Source: Myxococcaceae bacterium | GTDB lineage: Bacteria; Myxococcota; Myxococcia; Myxococcales; Myxococcaceae | DNA length: 36,377 bases | NCBI GenBank assembly: GCA_019694595.1 | Contig: JAIBBQ010000047.1 | Span: 1 to 36,377, forward strand | Direction: 5' to 3' | In this document: one piece after another, positions 15,914 through 24,093 of the stretch | Numbering within the stretch: the first letter of the stretch is position 1 | How the letters are laid out: the number at the start of each line of letters is the position of its first letter | Position numbers and translations under genes: made by a program | The notes under the pieces: model-generated | The model's database searches: none | The model's input: the letters and a program-made list of their open reading frames with translations, nothing else | What the model was told of the DNA's origin: nothing

Positions 15914-16777
15914 ATGGTCGTCAAGGCACTGAACACCGCGGTCAGAATTCACGGGGGTTTCAAGCCCCTGGAGACGCGCAGGGACCAGAAGGCCCTCGAG
16001 CAGGCCCAGGCGCTCACCGCCAAGGCGGTCGCTCCGGCACCGGTACGCACGACGTACGACGCGAGCTCCCGCGCCCAGGACCTGGTGAAGGCCGAGGCGC
16101 TCCTGAGCGGCGCGGCGAAGGGCGGGGTGACGGTGCGCCAGCAGTCGCTCTACGGCGAGGTGGTGACCGCGCTCGACGGCGCGCACGCCTCCATCGAGCA
16201 GCGCCGCGCCGCGTTCCAGGCCGAGCTCGACGCCACGCTCGACGGAAGGCCGGACCTCGCCGGCGCGTTCCTCGGGGAGCACCTGGTGACGAAGGATCCG
16301 GACCGCCCCGGCCACTACCGCCCCACCCCGGTGCTCGACGCGCTGGCCTTCGGGCCGACCGTGGTGCCGTACCGGGTCATCGACTTCGACTACCCCGAGC
16401 ACGAGGACTGCGAGGTGTTCGCCGACACGCTCCCGGACGTCGCCAAGGCGCTCGACCGCGACCTGCTGCAGCCATGGCGCGAGCGCCGTGAGCGGCGCGC
16501 GGCCTTCCTCGACGGCTTGAAGCTCCAGCGCCTCGGCCTGGAGACCCGCGGCGTGAGCTCGGGCGCGGCCGTCGACCAGGCCCTGACCCGGCTCGGCGGC
16601 GCGGGCTTCCGCGCCCACCCGGAGCGCGACGGCGGCAACCTCGAGGTCTCGGTCGCGCTGCTCAAGGGCGAGCCGGTGAACTTCATCCGGACCGATGGCG
16701 CAGGCCGCTGGCTCGGCTCCACCACCATTCAGGGCGCCGAGGACCTGCTCCAGCGGATCGCGCGGGGGACGCTCTGA
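15914..16777 (+). CDS. Hypothetical protein, 287 aa
   Basis: ATG with GGAGG five bases upstream (15904-15908); the frame is open further upstream into the PPTase gene, but this start has the better signal. There is no signal peptide and no membrane segment. The N-terminal 45 residues are basic and Ala/Pro-rich; the middle is Ala/Glu/Arg-rich and probably helical (about 60-120 and 180-230). Residues around 155-180 contain VVPYRVIDFDYPEHEDCEVF, an acidic beta-like stretch. I do not recognise the family. It overlaps the next gene by one base (TGATG), so the pair is probably co-translated. Whether it belongs to the preceding operon is doubtful given the hairpin between them. Confidence 0.7.
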   Translation: MVVKALNTAVRIHGGFKPLETRRDQKALEQAQALTAKAVAPAPVRTTYDASSRAQDLVKAEALLSGAAKGGVTVRQQSLYGEVVTALDGAHASIEQRRAAFQAELDATLDGRPDLAGAFLGEHLVTKDPDRPGHYRPTPVLDALAFGPTVVPYRVIDFDYPEHEDCEVFADTLPDVAKALDRDLLQPWRERRERRAAFLDGLKLQRLGLETRGVSSGAAVDQALTRLGGAGFRAHPERDGGNLEVSVALLKGEPVNFIRTDGAGRWLGSTTIQGAEDLLQRIARGTL

Positions 16778-17103
16778 TGCACGCTCCGTCCGCCGCGCCG
16801 CGGGCGCCTCCCCCGCAGGGGACCGCGTCCACCCTCGCGCACCGCGACCCCATCGAGGAGGTCGACGCGCTCCTGCGGCAGAACGAAGGCCTGCTCCTCG
16901 CGCGCGCGGTGAGTCAGCTCGAGCTCGACCTCGCCGTGGAGCGGCTGCGCAAGCAAGGCTACCTCGCGTCGCTCTATCCGCTGGGCTGGCTCGAGGTGAC
17001 CAACCGGCTCCTCAAGCGCATCCCCACGCACCTCGAGCACGTCGAGGGGAACGACGGCGTCCTCGACGACGTGCACGGTCTGCTGTCGCTCAGCCGGCTC
17101 TGA
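16777..17103 (+). CDS. Small hypothetical protein, 108 aa
   Basis: ATG overlaps the last base of the previous stop. A Pro/Ala-rich N-terminal 20 residues precede a leucine-rich, charged helical region (EEVDALLRQNEGLLLARAVS and onward) and a C-terminal part with several His and Asp residues. It has no signal peptide, membrane segment or known motif. Its small size and coupling to the 287-residue protein suggest a partner, chaperone or immunity-like role, but this is speculation. Its stop codon is part of a hairpin shared with the convergent neighbour. Confidence 0.6.
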   Translation: MHAPSAAPRAPPPQGTASTLAHRDPIEEVDALLRQNEGLLLARAVSQLELDLAVERLRKQGYLASLYPLGWLEVTNRLLKRIPTHLEHVEGNDGVLDDVHGLLSLSRL

Positions 17104-17113
17104 CCGAGGTCAG
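17100..17113. terminator. Hairpin formed by two convergent stop codons
   Basis: CTGACC and GGTCAG flank GA. The left arm contains the TGA of the + gene (17101-17103) and the right arm the TCA, the stop of the - gene (17110-17112). It may act as a minimal two-way terminator; there is no T-run on either side. Confidence 0.35.
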
Positions 17114-18837
17114 TCGCCCCAGGGGAGCCCGCCGCTGATGCTGAGCGTCGTCCCCGTGAGCTCGGCCTCGAGGGAGGCCTGCTGGAAGAACTTCAGGATG
17201 TCGGGGGCCGCGGCCTCCAGGTCGCGCTTCACGTTCGGATCCGTCGAGCCGCCGAGCAGATCCAGCCTGGCGGTGACGATGCCCTGGTCGTCCGTTCGCA
17301 CCTGCCGCACGAGCCCCTGCGCGGCGCGGTCGATGGCGCGGAACAGGCCGCGCGCCGCCGGGTCGGTGAGCGACGCCGGTACCGGTGTCGGGGTCCACGC
17401 CTCGGGAGGCCAGGTGGAAGGGTCGGCCTTCGACGCCGAGTCGAGGACCGACGGCATGAACAACCGGCTGGGGTCGCCGGGCATCCGGAACGCACCATAC
17501 GAGCTCGCATGCAATGCGTTGGGACCCATGGTGTGGCTCTCGAGGAGCGTCTCGCCAGCCGTCGGGGCTGTCTTCTGCATCCAGATCTGGGTCGGCTCGA
17601 GCCACGTGGGCGCGTTGGGATCCGCGGCGTCCATGGTCAAGGCGTGCTCCTGCGCCGCGCGCATCCACCCGAGCTCGACGTCGGTGAACCCCAGGTTGTA
17701 GGCCTCGCCCTCGGCGCGACCGCTGTACAGGTCCCTCATCCGCGTCGTCAGTCCAGCGCGCACGCCGGGCGCGCTGAGGAACGCCCTGGGTGGAATGTCC
17801 GCGGCAGCCGAGGTGAGGAGCGCGCCGGCCACGACGTCGTAGACGATGGAGGTCAGCCAGTTGGGCCGGCCGGCCGGCGTGGACTTCGACTTGAGCGGCT
17901 CGTAGGCCTCGAAGGCGTCGAGCGCCTTCACCACGGCGTCGAGGGCGCGATTGCTCGCCGCGGCGTCGCCTTCGAGGAGATCGCGAATGTCGTGTGGCGT
18001 CAGCGCATCGTACGGAGCGTCGCTCTTGGCGCCGTTCAGCCAGGCGTTGTTCGCGGCGACCCGCTGCTCGTAGTCCGCCACGCCCTCGTTCAGCGACTTC
18101 GCCACGTCGGGCTCGATGTTCGGATTGCGAGCGAACGCCGAGGCCACCTGCCAGCGCACGCCCTCCTCGGGAATCGACCAGAGCACGGTCGACGCGGCGA
18201 GCCTCAGGTCAGTCGGGTCGGTCAGCGTCGAGGCGAGCCGGAGCAGGAGCGCTGCCTTGCCGTCACGGTCGAGAACCGCGCCGGCGATCAGCACCTCGGG
18301 CAACGGCGCACCGGCGGCGACCAGCGCGTCGACCGTCGCGCGGATGCGCGGCTGCTCCGCCGCCGGCTCGGGCCAGCCCCGCACGAAGGTCTCGTGGACG
18401 GTGCTGCCCAGGAACTCCTCGCCCTTCTGGAGGTACGACCGCTCCCCGTTCACGGTCTTCCCCAGCTCGACGGCCTCGATGGGCACCCGGGTCGTCCCCG
18501 TGAGTACGGCGCGCGCGAGCGATTTGAAGAATCCGCGCGGCTGGCGGTCAGCGCCAAGCTGGTCCCAGACGAAGGCGCTCTCGAGCCTCCCGCTCACCGT
18601 CTGCAGGAACTCGCGCGCCCCGTCCGTGGAGCCGCCTCTCAGGCGATCGACGCGTTCGCGCTCCGCCCGGGTGACGTGGTCGTCGAGGAGCACCTCGGAG
18701 ACCTGGCCGAACGCGGTCGCGCTCGAGGGGGCCTTGGGAATCGGCGGCTGATGCACCCTGCCCGGATCGAGCGTTCGCGTCGTGGGCGTGGCGACGACCG
18801 GCCTCGGCGCAGCGGTGACGGACTTGGGCTTGGTCAT
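17110..18837 (-). CDS. Hypothetical protein, 575 aa
   Basis: ATG with GGGAGG just upstream on the minus strand; the longer in-frame extension to 18990 overlaps the neighbouring gene and is rejected. The N-terminal 40 residues are Thr/Pro/Lys-rich and look disordered. A charged helical segment (DDHVTRAERERVDRL) and a long Ala/Leu-rich helical body follow, then a Pro/Trp-rich stretch near 490 and a C-terminal part ending SISGGLPWGD. There is no signal peptide, clear membrane helix or catalytic motif. I do not recognise the family. It is 110 bases after the HELVH protein on the same strand, with palindromes between, so co-transcription is possible but not certain. Confidence 0.75.
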   Translation of the reverse strand: MTKPKSVTAAPRPVVATPTTRTLDPGRVHQPPIPKAPSSATAFGQVSEVLLDDHVTRAERERVDRLRGGSTDGAREFLQTVSGRLESAFVWDQLGADRQPRGFFKSLARAVLTGTTRVPIEAVELGKTVNGERSYLQKGEEFLGSTVHETFVRGWPEPAAEQPRIRATVDALVAAGAPLPEVLIAGAVLDRDGKAALLLRLASTLTDPTDLRLAASTVLWSIPEEGVRWQVASAFARNPNIEPDVAKSLNEGVADYEQRVAANNAWLNGAKSDAPYDALTPHDIRDLLEGDAAASNRALDAVVKALDAFEAYEPLKSKSTPAGRPNWLTSIVYDVVAGALLTSAAADIPPRAFLSAPGVRAGLTTRMRDLYSGRAEGEAYNLGFTDVELGWMRAAQEHALTMDAADPNAPTWLEPTQIWMQKTAPTAGETLLESHTMGPNALHASSYGAFRMPGDPSRLFMPSVLDSASKADPSTWPPEAWTPTPVPASLTDPAARGLFRAIDRAAQGLVRQVRTDDQGIVTARLDLLGGSTDPNVKRDLEAAAPDILKFFQQASLEAELTGTTLSISGGLPWGD

Positions 18838-18900
18838 GGTCCTCCCAGGAGGGGGCCCGGCGGGATTTGTTGCGGGGCTGCCCTCGAGGTGCGCGCGACT

Positions 18901-18930
18901 GCCCCACGGGGCTGCCGGGAACGCGTTCCC
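18901..18930. repeat. Two adjacent palindromes between minus-strand genes
   Basis: GCCCC-AC-GGGGC (18901-18912) is followed by a perfect 14-base palindrome GGGAACGCGTTCCC (18917-18930). They lie within 50 bases downstream of the HELVH gene stop and upstream of the 575-residue gene. They could be a terminator-like structure or an operator for the downstream gene. Confidence 0.35.
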
Positions 18931-18947
18931 CAGGCGACGTTGCCCAG

Positions 18948-19985
18948 TTATTCCGGCGGCTTGGCCGCAGGTTCGAACAGCAGCTCCCACAGCACGCGCA
19001 GCTTCCCCGGCAGCTTGCCCGGTCCTTCGAAGAAGCGCTGCGGGTCGGCCTTCACCGCCCGGTAGTGCTGGATGAGGTACTCCGCGGTGGTGGCCGAGTC
19101 TTCGTAGCGGTTGATGGCCGCGTAGAGGCCCTTGAGGTCCGACTTCGCGCGGAGGAAGTCGGCGGTGATGGGCCCGCGCGGCAGCGCGCTGGAGTCGAGC
19201 GTGTTGGTCGGGTCGCCCTCGCCGAAGGCCACGCCCTGCGCTGCCCAGGCGTCGAGCTGCGCGTCGGTCAGCTGCGTGTGCACCAGCTCGTGACCGATGA
19301 GCAGCTCGGCATCGAGCGGCGTCTTCTCGGTGAGCTCGGGCGCCTCGAGGTCCATGCGTGGCCCGGGCCCCGTTTCAGTGGGGAACGAGCCCATGCCCCA
19401 GGTGGTGCTGTCGAAGTTGGCCGGGGGCGCGGTCAGGTCCTCGTTGCGATGCCCCGAGAAGAGCAGCGAGACGTGCAGCTGCGGCAGGCGGTCGACGCCC
19501 TTGAGCTTTCCGCCGAGCCGGCGCATCGCGGTGGAGACCGCCTCGAACGTGCTGTCGTTGGTCCCGGTGACGCGGGTGGAGATGCCCGGGCGGAACTCCA
19601 CCGTCTTCACCTCGGAGTCGGTGGCACGCCCCACGGCGGCGCGGTCCTCGCCGGTCGCCACGTCCCAGTACCGGCCCTCCTGCTCGTAGAGACGCTCGAA
19701 GGGCAGCTTGCTCAGCCCATCGAAGGCCGGGTCGCTGCCCTTCCCGCGACGCTCCTCGTAGGCCCTCAACGCCAACCGGCGCGCCGAGAGCTCGATGCTG
19801 GCAGGGCTGGGCTTCTCTCCCGCAGCGACCAGCCGGGCGCGCGCCTCGCCGAACGCGTTGAGCACCGCGGCGCGTTCCTTGGCCGAGCGAAGCGTGGACA
19901 CGCGCTCGAGCAGCGCCTTGGGCAAACGTGGCGTGCGGGGCGCCGTGGCGTTTCGCGGGGCAGTCTTGGAAGTCCGGGCCGGCAT
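18948..19985 (-). CDS. Putative zinc metallopeptidase-like protein (HELVH)
   Basis: 345 residues. The motif LLIGHELVHTQL gives His232, Glu233 and His236, the HExxH signature of zinc metallopeptidases; a downstream acidic segment (YEDSATTAEYL, near 304) could supply a third ligand. The N-terminal 25 residues are basic and Thr/Pro/Arg-rich with no signal peptide, followed by a helical region (25-100). The family could not be named. The HELVH placed within a soluble, leaderless protein beside other leaderless proteins of unknown function would suit an effector or toxin exported by a non-Sec route, but nothing in the window encodes such a system. No clear ribosome binding site precedes the ATG. 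Confidence 0.7.
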   Translation of the reverse strand: MPARTSKTAPRNATAPRTPRLPKALLERVSTLRSAKERAAVLNAFGEARARLVAAGEKPSPASIELSARRLALRAYEERRGKGSDPAFDGLSKLPFERLYEQEGRYWDVATGEDRAAVGRATDSEVKTVEFRPGISTRVTGTNDSTFEAVSTAMRRLGGKLKGVDRLPQLHVSLLFSGHRNEDLTAPPANFDSTTWGMGSFPTETGPGPRMDLEAPELTEKTPLDAELLIGHELVHTQLTDAQLDAWAAQGVAFGEGDPTNTLDSSALPRGPITADFLRAKSDLKGLYAAINRYEDSATTAEYLIQHYRAVKADPQRFFEGPGKLPGKLRVLWELLFEPAAKPPE

Positions 19986-20032
19986 CGACTCGAGAAAGAG
20001 CAGAGCGCAACCGCCGCCGGGACTCCAGGGGG

Positions 20033-20055
20033 CCCGCGCGGATCCGTCGCGCGGG
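20033..20055 (-). terminator. GC-rich hairpin after the pseudokinase gene
   Basis: CCCGCGCG and CGCGCGGG form a perfect 8-bp stem around a 7-base loop, 9 bases after the pseudokinase stop on the minus strand. There is no T-run after it. It probably ends or attenuates the surface/signalling operon. Confidence 0.45.
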
Positions 20056-20064
20056 TGATGCGGC

Positions 20065-21504
20065 TTACAGCTCGGGGCGCTTCAGCTCTTCCTCGGCGTG
20101 GGCCTCGAGGAACTCGAAGTCCGACGCGTGGGCGGCGGGCGCCTGGGCGGTGTCGCTCTCGGCGGCCACCGGCGCGGGGCTCGCCTTGCGCGGCGCGGCG
20201 CGGCCCTGCTGCTTCTTCGCCACCTCGGCGAGCGGCGAGAGCAGGTCGTCATCGGACACCGGCGCGTCGACCAGCGGCTTCACCACCTCCGGCGGCGCCA
20301 CCACCGGAGCGAGGGTTCGCGGGCCCGCCACCGCGAGAGACTTCGTCGGGATGGGCGCGGCCGGCTTGAGCGCCGCCACACCCAGGGTGATGAAGAGGAG
20401 CGCGCCGAACACCGCCGCTCCGAGCTTGAGGGCCTTGGTGCGCGCCATCGCGCGCTGCTGCTCGGCCGAGTAGCTGATGGCACCGGCGGAGACGAGCTCC
20501 GCGTCGACCGACACGTTCTCGGCGAGCTTCACCGACGGGGGCGTGACGGGCGTCTTGAGCTCGGGGAGCACCACCGCCGCCATCGGCACCGACGGGGTGG
20601 CGAGCAGCTGCAGCGTGGACTCCGGCGCCACCGCCGCCTCACCGGCCGACGGCGACTGCGCGTCGAGCTTGGCGAGCACCTCGGGCGGCAGCTGCACCGC
20701 CGCCATCTCGCGCAGCGTGGGGCTGGAGACCGCGGTGGGCATGAAGAGGTCGGCGACCTGGCGCGCGGTGGGCCGCAGCGCGGGGTCGGGCGACACCATG
20801 CGGTCGAGCATCGAGCGCATCGGCTCGGGGAAGGTGCGCGGCACCTTGGGCTGCCACTGGCCGGTCGCCACCTGGTGGACCACGCCCAGGGTGGTGAGCG
20901 CGCGCGGCAGCTCGGCGCCGGCGGCGATGGCCGCGATGGCGCCCACCGCGTAGACGTCGCTCTTCTCGCTCGCCGGCTCGCCCCGCGCGCGCTCGGGGGC
21001 GAGGAAGGGGGCCGCCTTCACCAGCTGGTGCATCAGCCGCTCTTCGCCGCGGCGGTCGGTCAGCCGGTTGGCGATGACCAGCGGCATGTCCCAGAGGAAG
21101 GCCTTCTCGGGCAGCACGAGCAGCACGGAGTCGGCGGAGATTTCCCCGTGGAGCACGCCCTGGGCGTGAATGGTGGCCAGCGCGTCGGCGAGCTGCGCGA
21201 CGACGTTGATCAGCGTCGCCGGGCTGAGCGCCTCGCCCAGCATGGTGGCGAGCAGCTTGCCTTCGGGGAAGTCGAGCGCGACGTACGCCGAGCTGCCGAC
21301 CTCGCCGGTGCGGCGAATCGCGGGCAGACCGGGGTGCGACGGGAGCTGCTGGCAGGCCTGCACCGCCGCCTTGCCGTTCGCTTCCAGGGGCAGCCACCGC
21401 ACCGCCAGCCGCGTGCCCGACTCGGAGTCCTCCGCGCAGTCCAGCCGGCCGATTCCGTCACAGCGGAGCGGCGCGCGAATCTTGAAGGTCTCCAGCTCGG
21501 CCAT
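20065..21504 (-). CDS. Transmembrane Ser/Thr kinase-like protein, predicted pseudokinase
   Basis: 479 residues. A kinase-like fold spans about 1-255 and then a Pro/Ala linker, one membrane helix (359-380) and an Ala/Pro/Glu C-terminus, presumably periplasmic. The catalytic set is degraded: the ATP-anchoring Lys is Arg36 (LAVRW), HRD is HGE (119-121), the following Lys and Asn positions are Ser123 and Ser126, and DFG is DMP (139-141). Structural marks remain: APE (169-171), SDVYAVG (182-188) and a RPTARQV helix. Myxobacteria have many Hanks-type kinases; this one is most likely a phosphotransfer-dead signalling scaffold or ATP sensor. ATG has GGGAG eight bases upstream. It follows the large lipoprotein gene by 48 bases on the same strand. 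Confidence 0.85.
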   Translation of the reverse strand: MAELETFKIRAPLRCDGIGRLDCAEDSESGTRLAVRWLPLEANGKAAVQACQQLPSHPGLPAIRRTGEVGSSAYVALDFPEGKLLATMLGEALSPATLINVVAQLADALATIHAQGVLHGEISADSVLLVLPEKAFLWDMPLVIANRLTDRRGEERLMHQLVKAAPFLAPERARGEPASEKSDVYAVGAIAAIAAGAELPRALTTLGVVHQVATGQWQPKVPRTFPEPMRSMLDRMVSPDPALRPTARQVADLFMPTAVSSPTLREMAAVQLPPEVLAKLDAQSPSAGEAAVAPESTLQLLATPSVPMAAVVLPELKTPVTPPSVKLAENVSVDAELVSAGAISYSAEQQRAMARTKALKLGAAVFGALLFITLGVAALKPAAPIPTKSLAVAGPRTLAPVVAPPEVVKPLVDAPVSDDDLLSPLAEVAKKQQGRAAPRKASPAPVAAESDTAQAPAAHASDFEFLEAHAEEELKRPEL

Positions 21505-21552
21505 GTCGTCGACTCCCGGCAGTTCCGAGGGAGTGCGCGAAGGCCGTTGAGA

Positions 21553-24093
21553 TCACGGACTTTCGACGACCACCCCGGAGTTGCCGGCGAATACCACTTT
21601 CGCACCCATCTGACCACCCCCCACCAGGCGGGCCGTGCCGGGGAGGGAGAGGGCGGTCGACCAGGCGTTTCCGTCGTAGTGCGTCACGAGGTTGCCGGCG
21701 CTCACCGCGTAGATGTCGTTGGGGGCCACCACCTGGAGCCGGTCGAGCGAGGCCGCCGCCTGCAGCATGTCCCACTTGGGCGAGGGGGCGGCGGTGTCCA
21801 TGCGGGCGAAGAGGTTGTTGCCGACGACGTAGATGGTGTTGCCCACCAGGCGGCAGGAGGTGAGCGTCGGGCTGTTGGGCAGCGCAGGCGTCACCGGCGT
21901 GGCCACCCCGTTGCGGATGCGCAGCACCACGCCCACGTTGCCGCAGGCCACCGCGTCGCCCACCACCGGGCAGTCGACGGCGTTGAGCGCGGTGGTGATG
22001 CCCGAGGCGATGGTCTTCACCGTCGGGGTGCCGGTGACGGAGATGGCGCGGATGACGCCCTGGGAGCCGACCACCAGGCTCTCCGCGTCGGAGGCGCGGC
22101 AGACGCCGTTGATGTTGGCGGTGGTGGTGCCGATGTCGATGGGGTCGAAGGTGGCCGGGGGAGTGAAGCGCAGCACGTCGCCACCGGTGCCGCCCATCAG
22201 CACCATGCCGCCCGCGTAGCCGAAGGCCGCGTCGTCGATGGCGATGGACTGCGGGTAGTGCACGAAGTTCCAGGTCGGCGAGGTGCCGACGCGCGCGGCG
22301 ACGTCGCCCAGCTTGCCCACCAGCGCGACCGTCGGGCCGGGCAGCACGCCCGCCGCCACCCAGTCCTCTCCGAGGTCGAGCGCCTCGTCGACGGTGACGC
22401 TGCGGCGGAAGATGTCGTTGACGTTCTTGGCGCGCAGCACCTCGGCCACCACCACGCCGCTCACGTCGTTGCGGGACATCGCGCTCTCGGTCGAGAAGGT
22501 GTTGAGCAGCACGCGCGGGGTGGCGGTGGTGGTGGCGGTCACCGCGTACAGCGCGCCGGGCGTGCTCGAGCCGCGGGTCAGCACGTAGATGACGCGGTTC
22601 AGCACCACGCCCAGCGAGCCGGTGATGCCGCTCACCCCGTCGCCCTGGCTCAGCGTGGGCACGCCGGTGGCGTCGAAGCCGCCGCTGCCCGCGCCGCCGT
22701 TGTGCTGGTGCCGGCGCATGCCCAGGTTCGAGGCGTGGCCCGCCCAGGCGTCGGTGCCCGGCGCCGGACCCACGGCCAGGAAGCCCTTGGGGTCGGCGCT
22801 GCCGTTGTCCACGTCGAAGGACAGGAAGGAGCTCCCCTGGAAGGCCACGCACGGACCCGCGGTGCAGCGGCCCGCGACGCGGATGTGGGTCGCGTCTTCC
22901 ACGTACACCTGGGCGCCGAAGAAGGAGTTGGGCGCCGCGCTGAAGGCGCTCCAGCTCCCCGAGGTGTAGCGCCAGAAGTTGCCGATGCCGTCGACCGTCA
23001 CCATGTCGTTGTCGTCGACGCCGTGCACGCTCACCAGGCTCCCCGAGCCCGCGCCGCCCACGCCCGCATCGGGAATGCCGGGGACCGCGGTGAAGGCGCC
23101 CGAGGCGTAGTGGTACACCGCGCGCCCCTCGCCCACCGCGTACGCCGTCTTGGGTCCCGAGAACCACAGCGCCCGCAGGCCCGCGGTGCTGGGCAGCCCG
23201 CCGACCTTGCTCCAGGCGGCGCCGTCCCAGGCCATCGCCTGACCCGCCGGGCCCACCGCGAGCACCACCTTGCCCGCACTCTGCGGCGCGACGTCGATGG
23301 CGTTCACCGGGAAGGGCACCCGCGGCATCGTCTGGCCGAAGGCGAGCGACGCCGACAGGCAGGTCGCGTTGGCGCAGCCGTTGGGGCACACGGTGTCGAC
23401 GGGCGTGCCGTAGCTGCACTGGCCGGTGCCCGGGTTGCAGGTGCCGGCCATGGTGTAGCGGCGCAGCGTGTTGCCCATGCACGCCGGCATCGGCGGGGTG
23501 TTGCAGGTGACGCCCATGCAGAGGTTCTGGTTGGTGCAGGCGCCGGCCGCGCAGCCGTTGGCGCAGGGCACCTCGTTGCGCTTGTAGTCGCAGGTGCCCG
23601 CGGTGCAGGTGCCCTGGGCGTCGTAGGTGAAGAGCGTGCTGGCGTTCTTGCAGGCCGGCATCGGCGGGGTGGTGCAGGCGACGCCGCTGCAGGCGTCCTT
23701 GCACATGCCCGACAGGCAGCCCTTGGCGCAGGTGATGTCCATCGGCGCGTAGGTGCACGCGCCGTCGGCGCAGGTGCCGGGGGCGGTGAAGGTGCGCAGC
23801 ACCGAGTCGCTGGTGCACTGCGGAGGCGGCGGCGCGTTGCAGGTGACGCCGTCGCACGCCGCGCTGCCGCCGCCCGAGCTCATGCCGCCACCCATGCCGC
23901 CGCCGGTGCTGCCCGAGCCACCGCCGCTCGCGGTGCTGGTGGCGTGGCAGGCGCCCGAGTGGCACTCGTAACCGTCGGGGCAGGTGTTGACGTCGTCGCA
24001 GCGCAGCCCTTCGGGGTTGACCTTGACCGACACGTTGCAGCCGAGCAGCAGCACGCTCAGGGCGAGCGCGCCGCGAAGCGAAGCGTGGGTCAC
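21553..24093 (-). CDS. Large lipoprotein with tandem Cys-rich repeats and propeller-like body
   Basis: 846 residues. The GTG start overlaps the preceding stop (GTGA) with AGGAG eight bases upstream. The signal peptide ends in lipobox LLLGC (Cys19). A short Cys cluster (about 30-50) and a Gly/Ser/Met linker are followed by three tandem units of about 55 residues with the pattern C-x-GV-x-C, PP-x-P-x-C, GTC, C-x-x-GC, G-x-C (roughly 80-255). The rest is beta-rich with repeated phrases such as VVLAVGPAGQAMAWDG, ALWFSGPKTAYAVGEG and NDIYAVSAGNL, as in beta-propellers of surface proteins. It has no catalytic motif. Inferred: outer-membrane-anchored surface protein, perhaps a binding or adhesion module, in an operon with a TPR-like protein and a pseudokinase. 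Confidence 0.85.
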   Translation of the reverse strand: MTHASLRGALALSVLLLGCNVSVKVNPEGLRCDDVNTCPDGYECHSGACHATSTASGGGSGSTGGGMGGGMSSGGGSAACDGVTCNAPPPPQCTSDSVLRTFTAPGTCADGACTYAPMDITCAKGCLSGMCKDACSGVACTTPPMPACKNASTLFTYDAQGTCTAGTCDYKRNEVPCANGCAAGACTNQNLCMGVTCNTPPMPACMGNTLRRYTMAGTCNPGTGQCSYGTPVDTVCPNGCANATCLSASLAFGQTMPRVPFPVNAIDVAPQSAGKVVLAVGPAGQAMAWDGAAWSKVGGLPSTAGLRALWFSGPKTAYAVGEGRAVYHYASGAFTAVPGIPDAGVGGAGSGSLVSVHGVDDNDMVTVDGIGNFWRYTSGSWSAFSAAPNSFFGAQVYVEDATHIRVAGRCTAGPCVAFQGSSFLSFDVDNGSADPKGFLAVGPAPGTDAWAGHASNLGMRRHQHNGGAGSGGFDATGVPTLSQGDGVSGITGSLGVVLNRVIYVLTRGSSTPGALYAVTATTTATPRVLLNTFSTESAMSRNDVSGVVVAEVLRAKNVNDIFRRSVTVDEALDLGEDWVAAGVLPGPTVALVGKLGDVAARVGTSPTWNFVHYPQSIAIDDAAFGYAGGMVLMGGTGGDVLRFTPPATFDPIDIGTTTANINGVCRASDAESLVVGSQGVIRAISVTGTPTVKTIASGITTALNAVDCPVVGDAVACGNVGVVLRIRNGVATPVTPALPNSPTLTSCRLVGNTIYVVGNNLFARMDTAAPSPKWDMLQAAASLDRLQVVAPNDIYAVSAGNLVTHYDGNAWSTALSLPGTARLVGGGQMGAKVVFAGNSGVVVESP
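23320..23865 (-). repeat. Three tandem Cys-rich protein repeats
   Basis: In-frame coding repeats of about 55 codons in the large lipoprotein. The units begin CDGVTCNAPP, CSGVACTTPP and CMGVTCNTPP, and each ends in a C..GC...C cluster. Boundaries are approximate. Confidence 0.65.

Noticed and set aside
18837-18990. N-terminal extension of the 575-residue protein
   Set aside because: It overlaps the end of the upstream gene and the internal ATG has GGGAGG before it.
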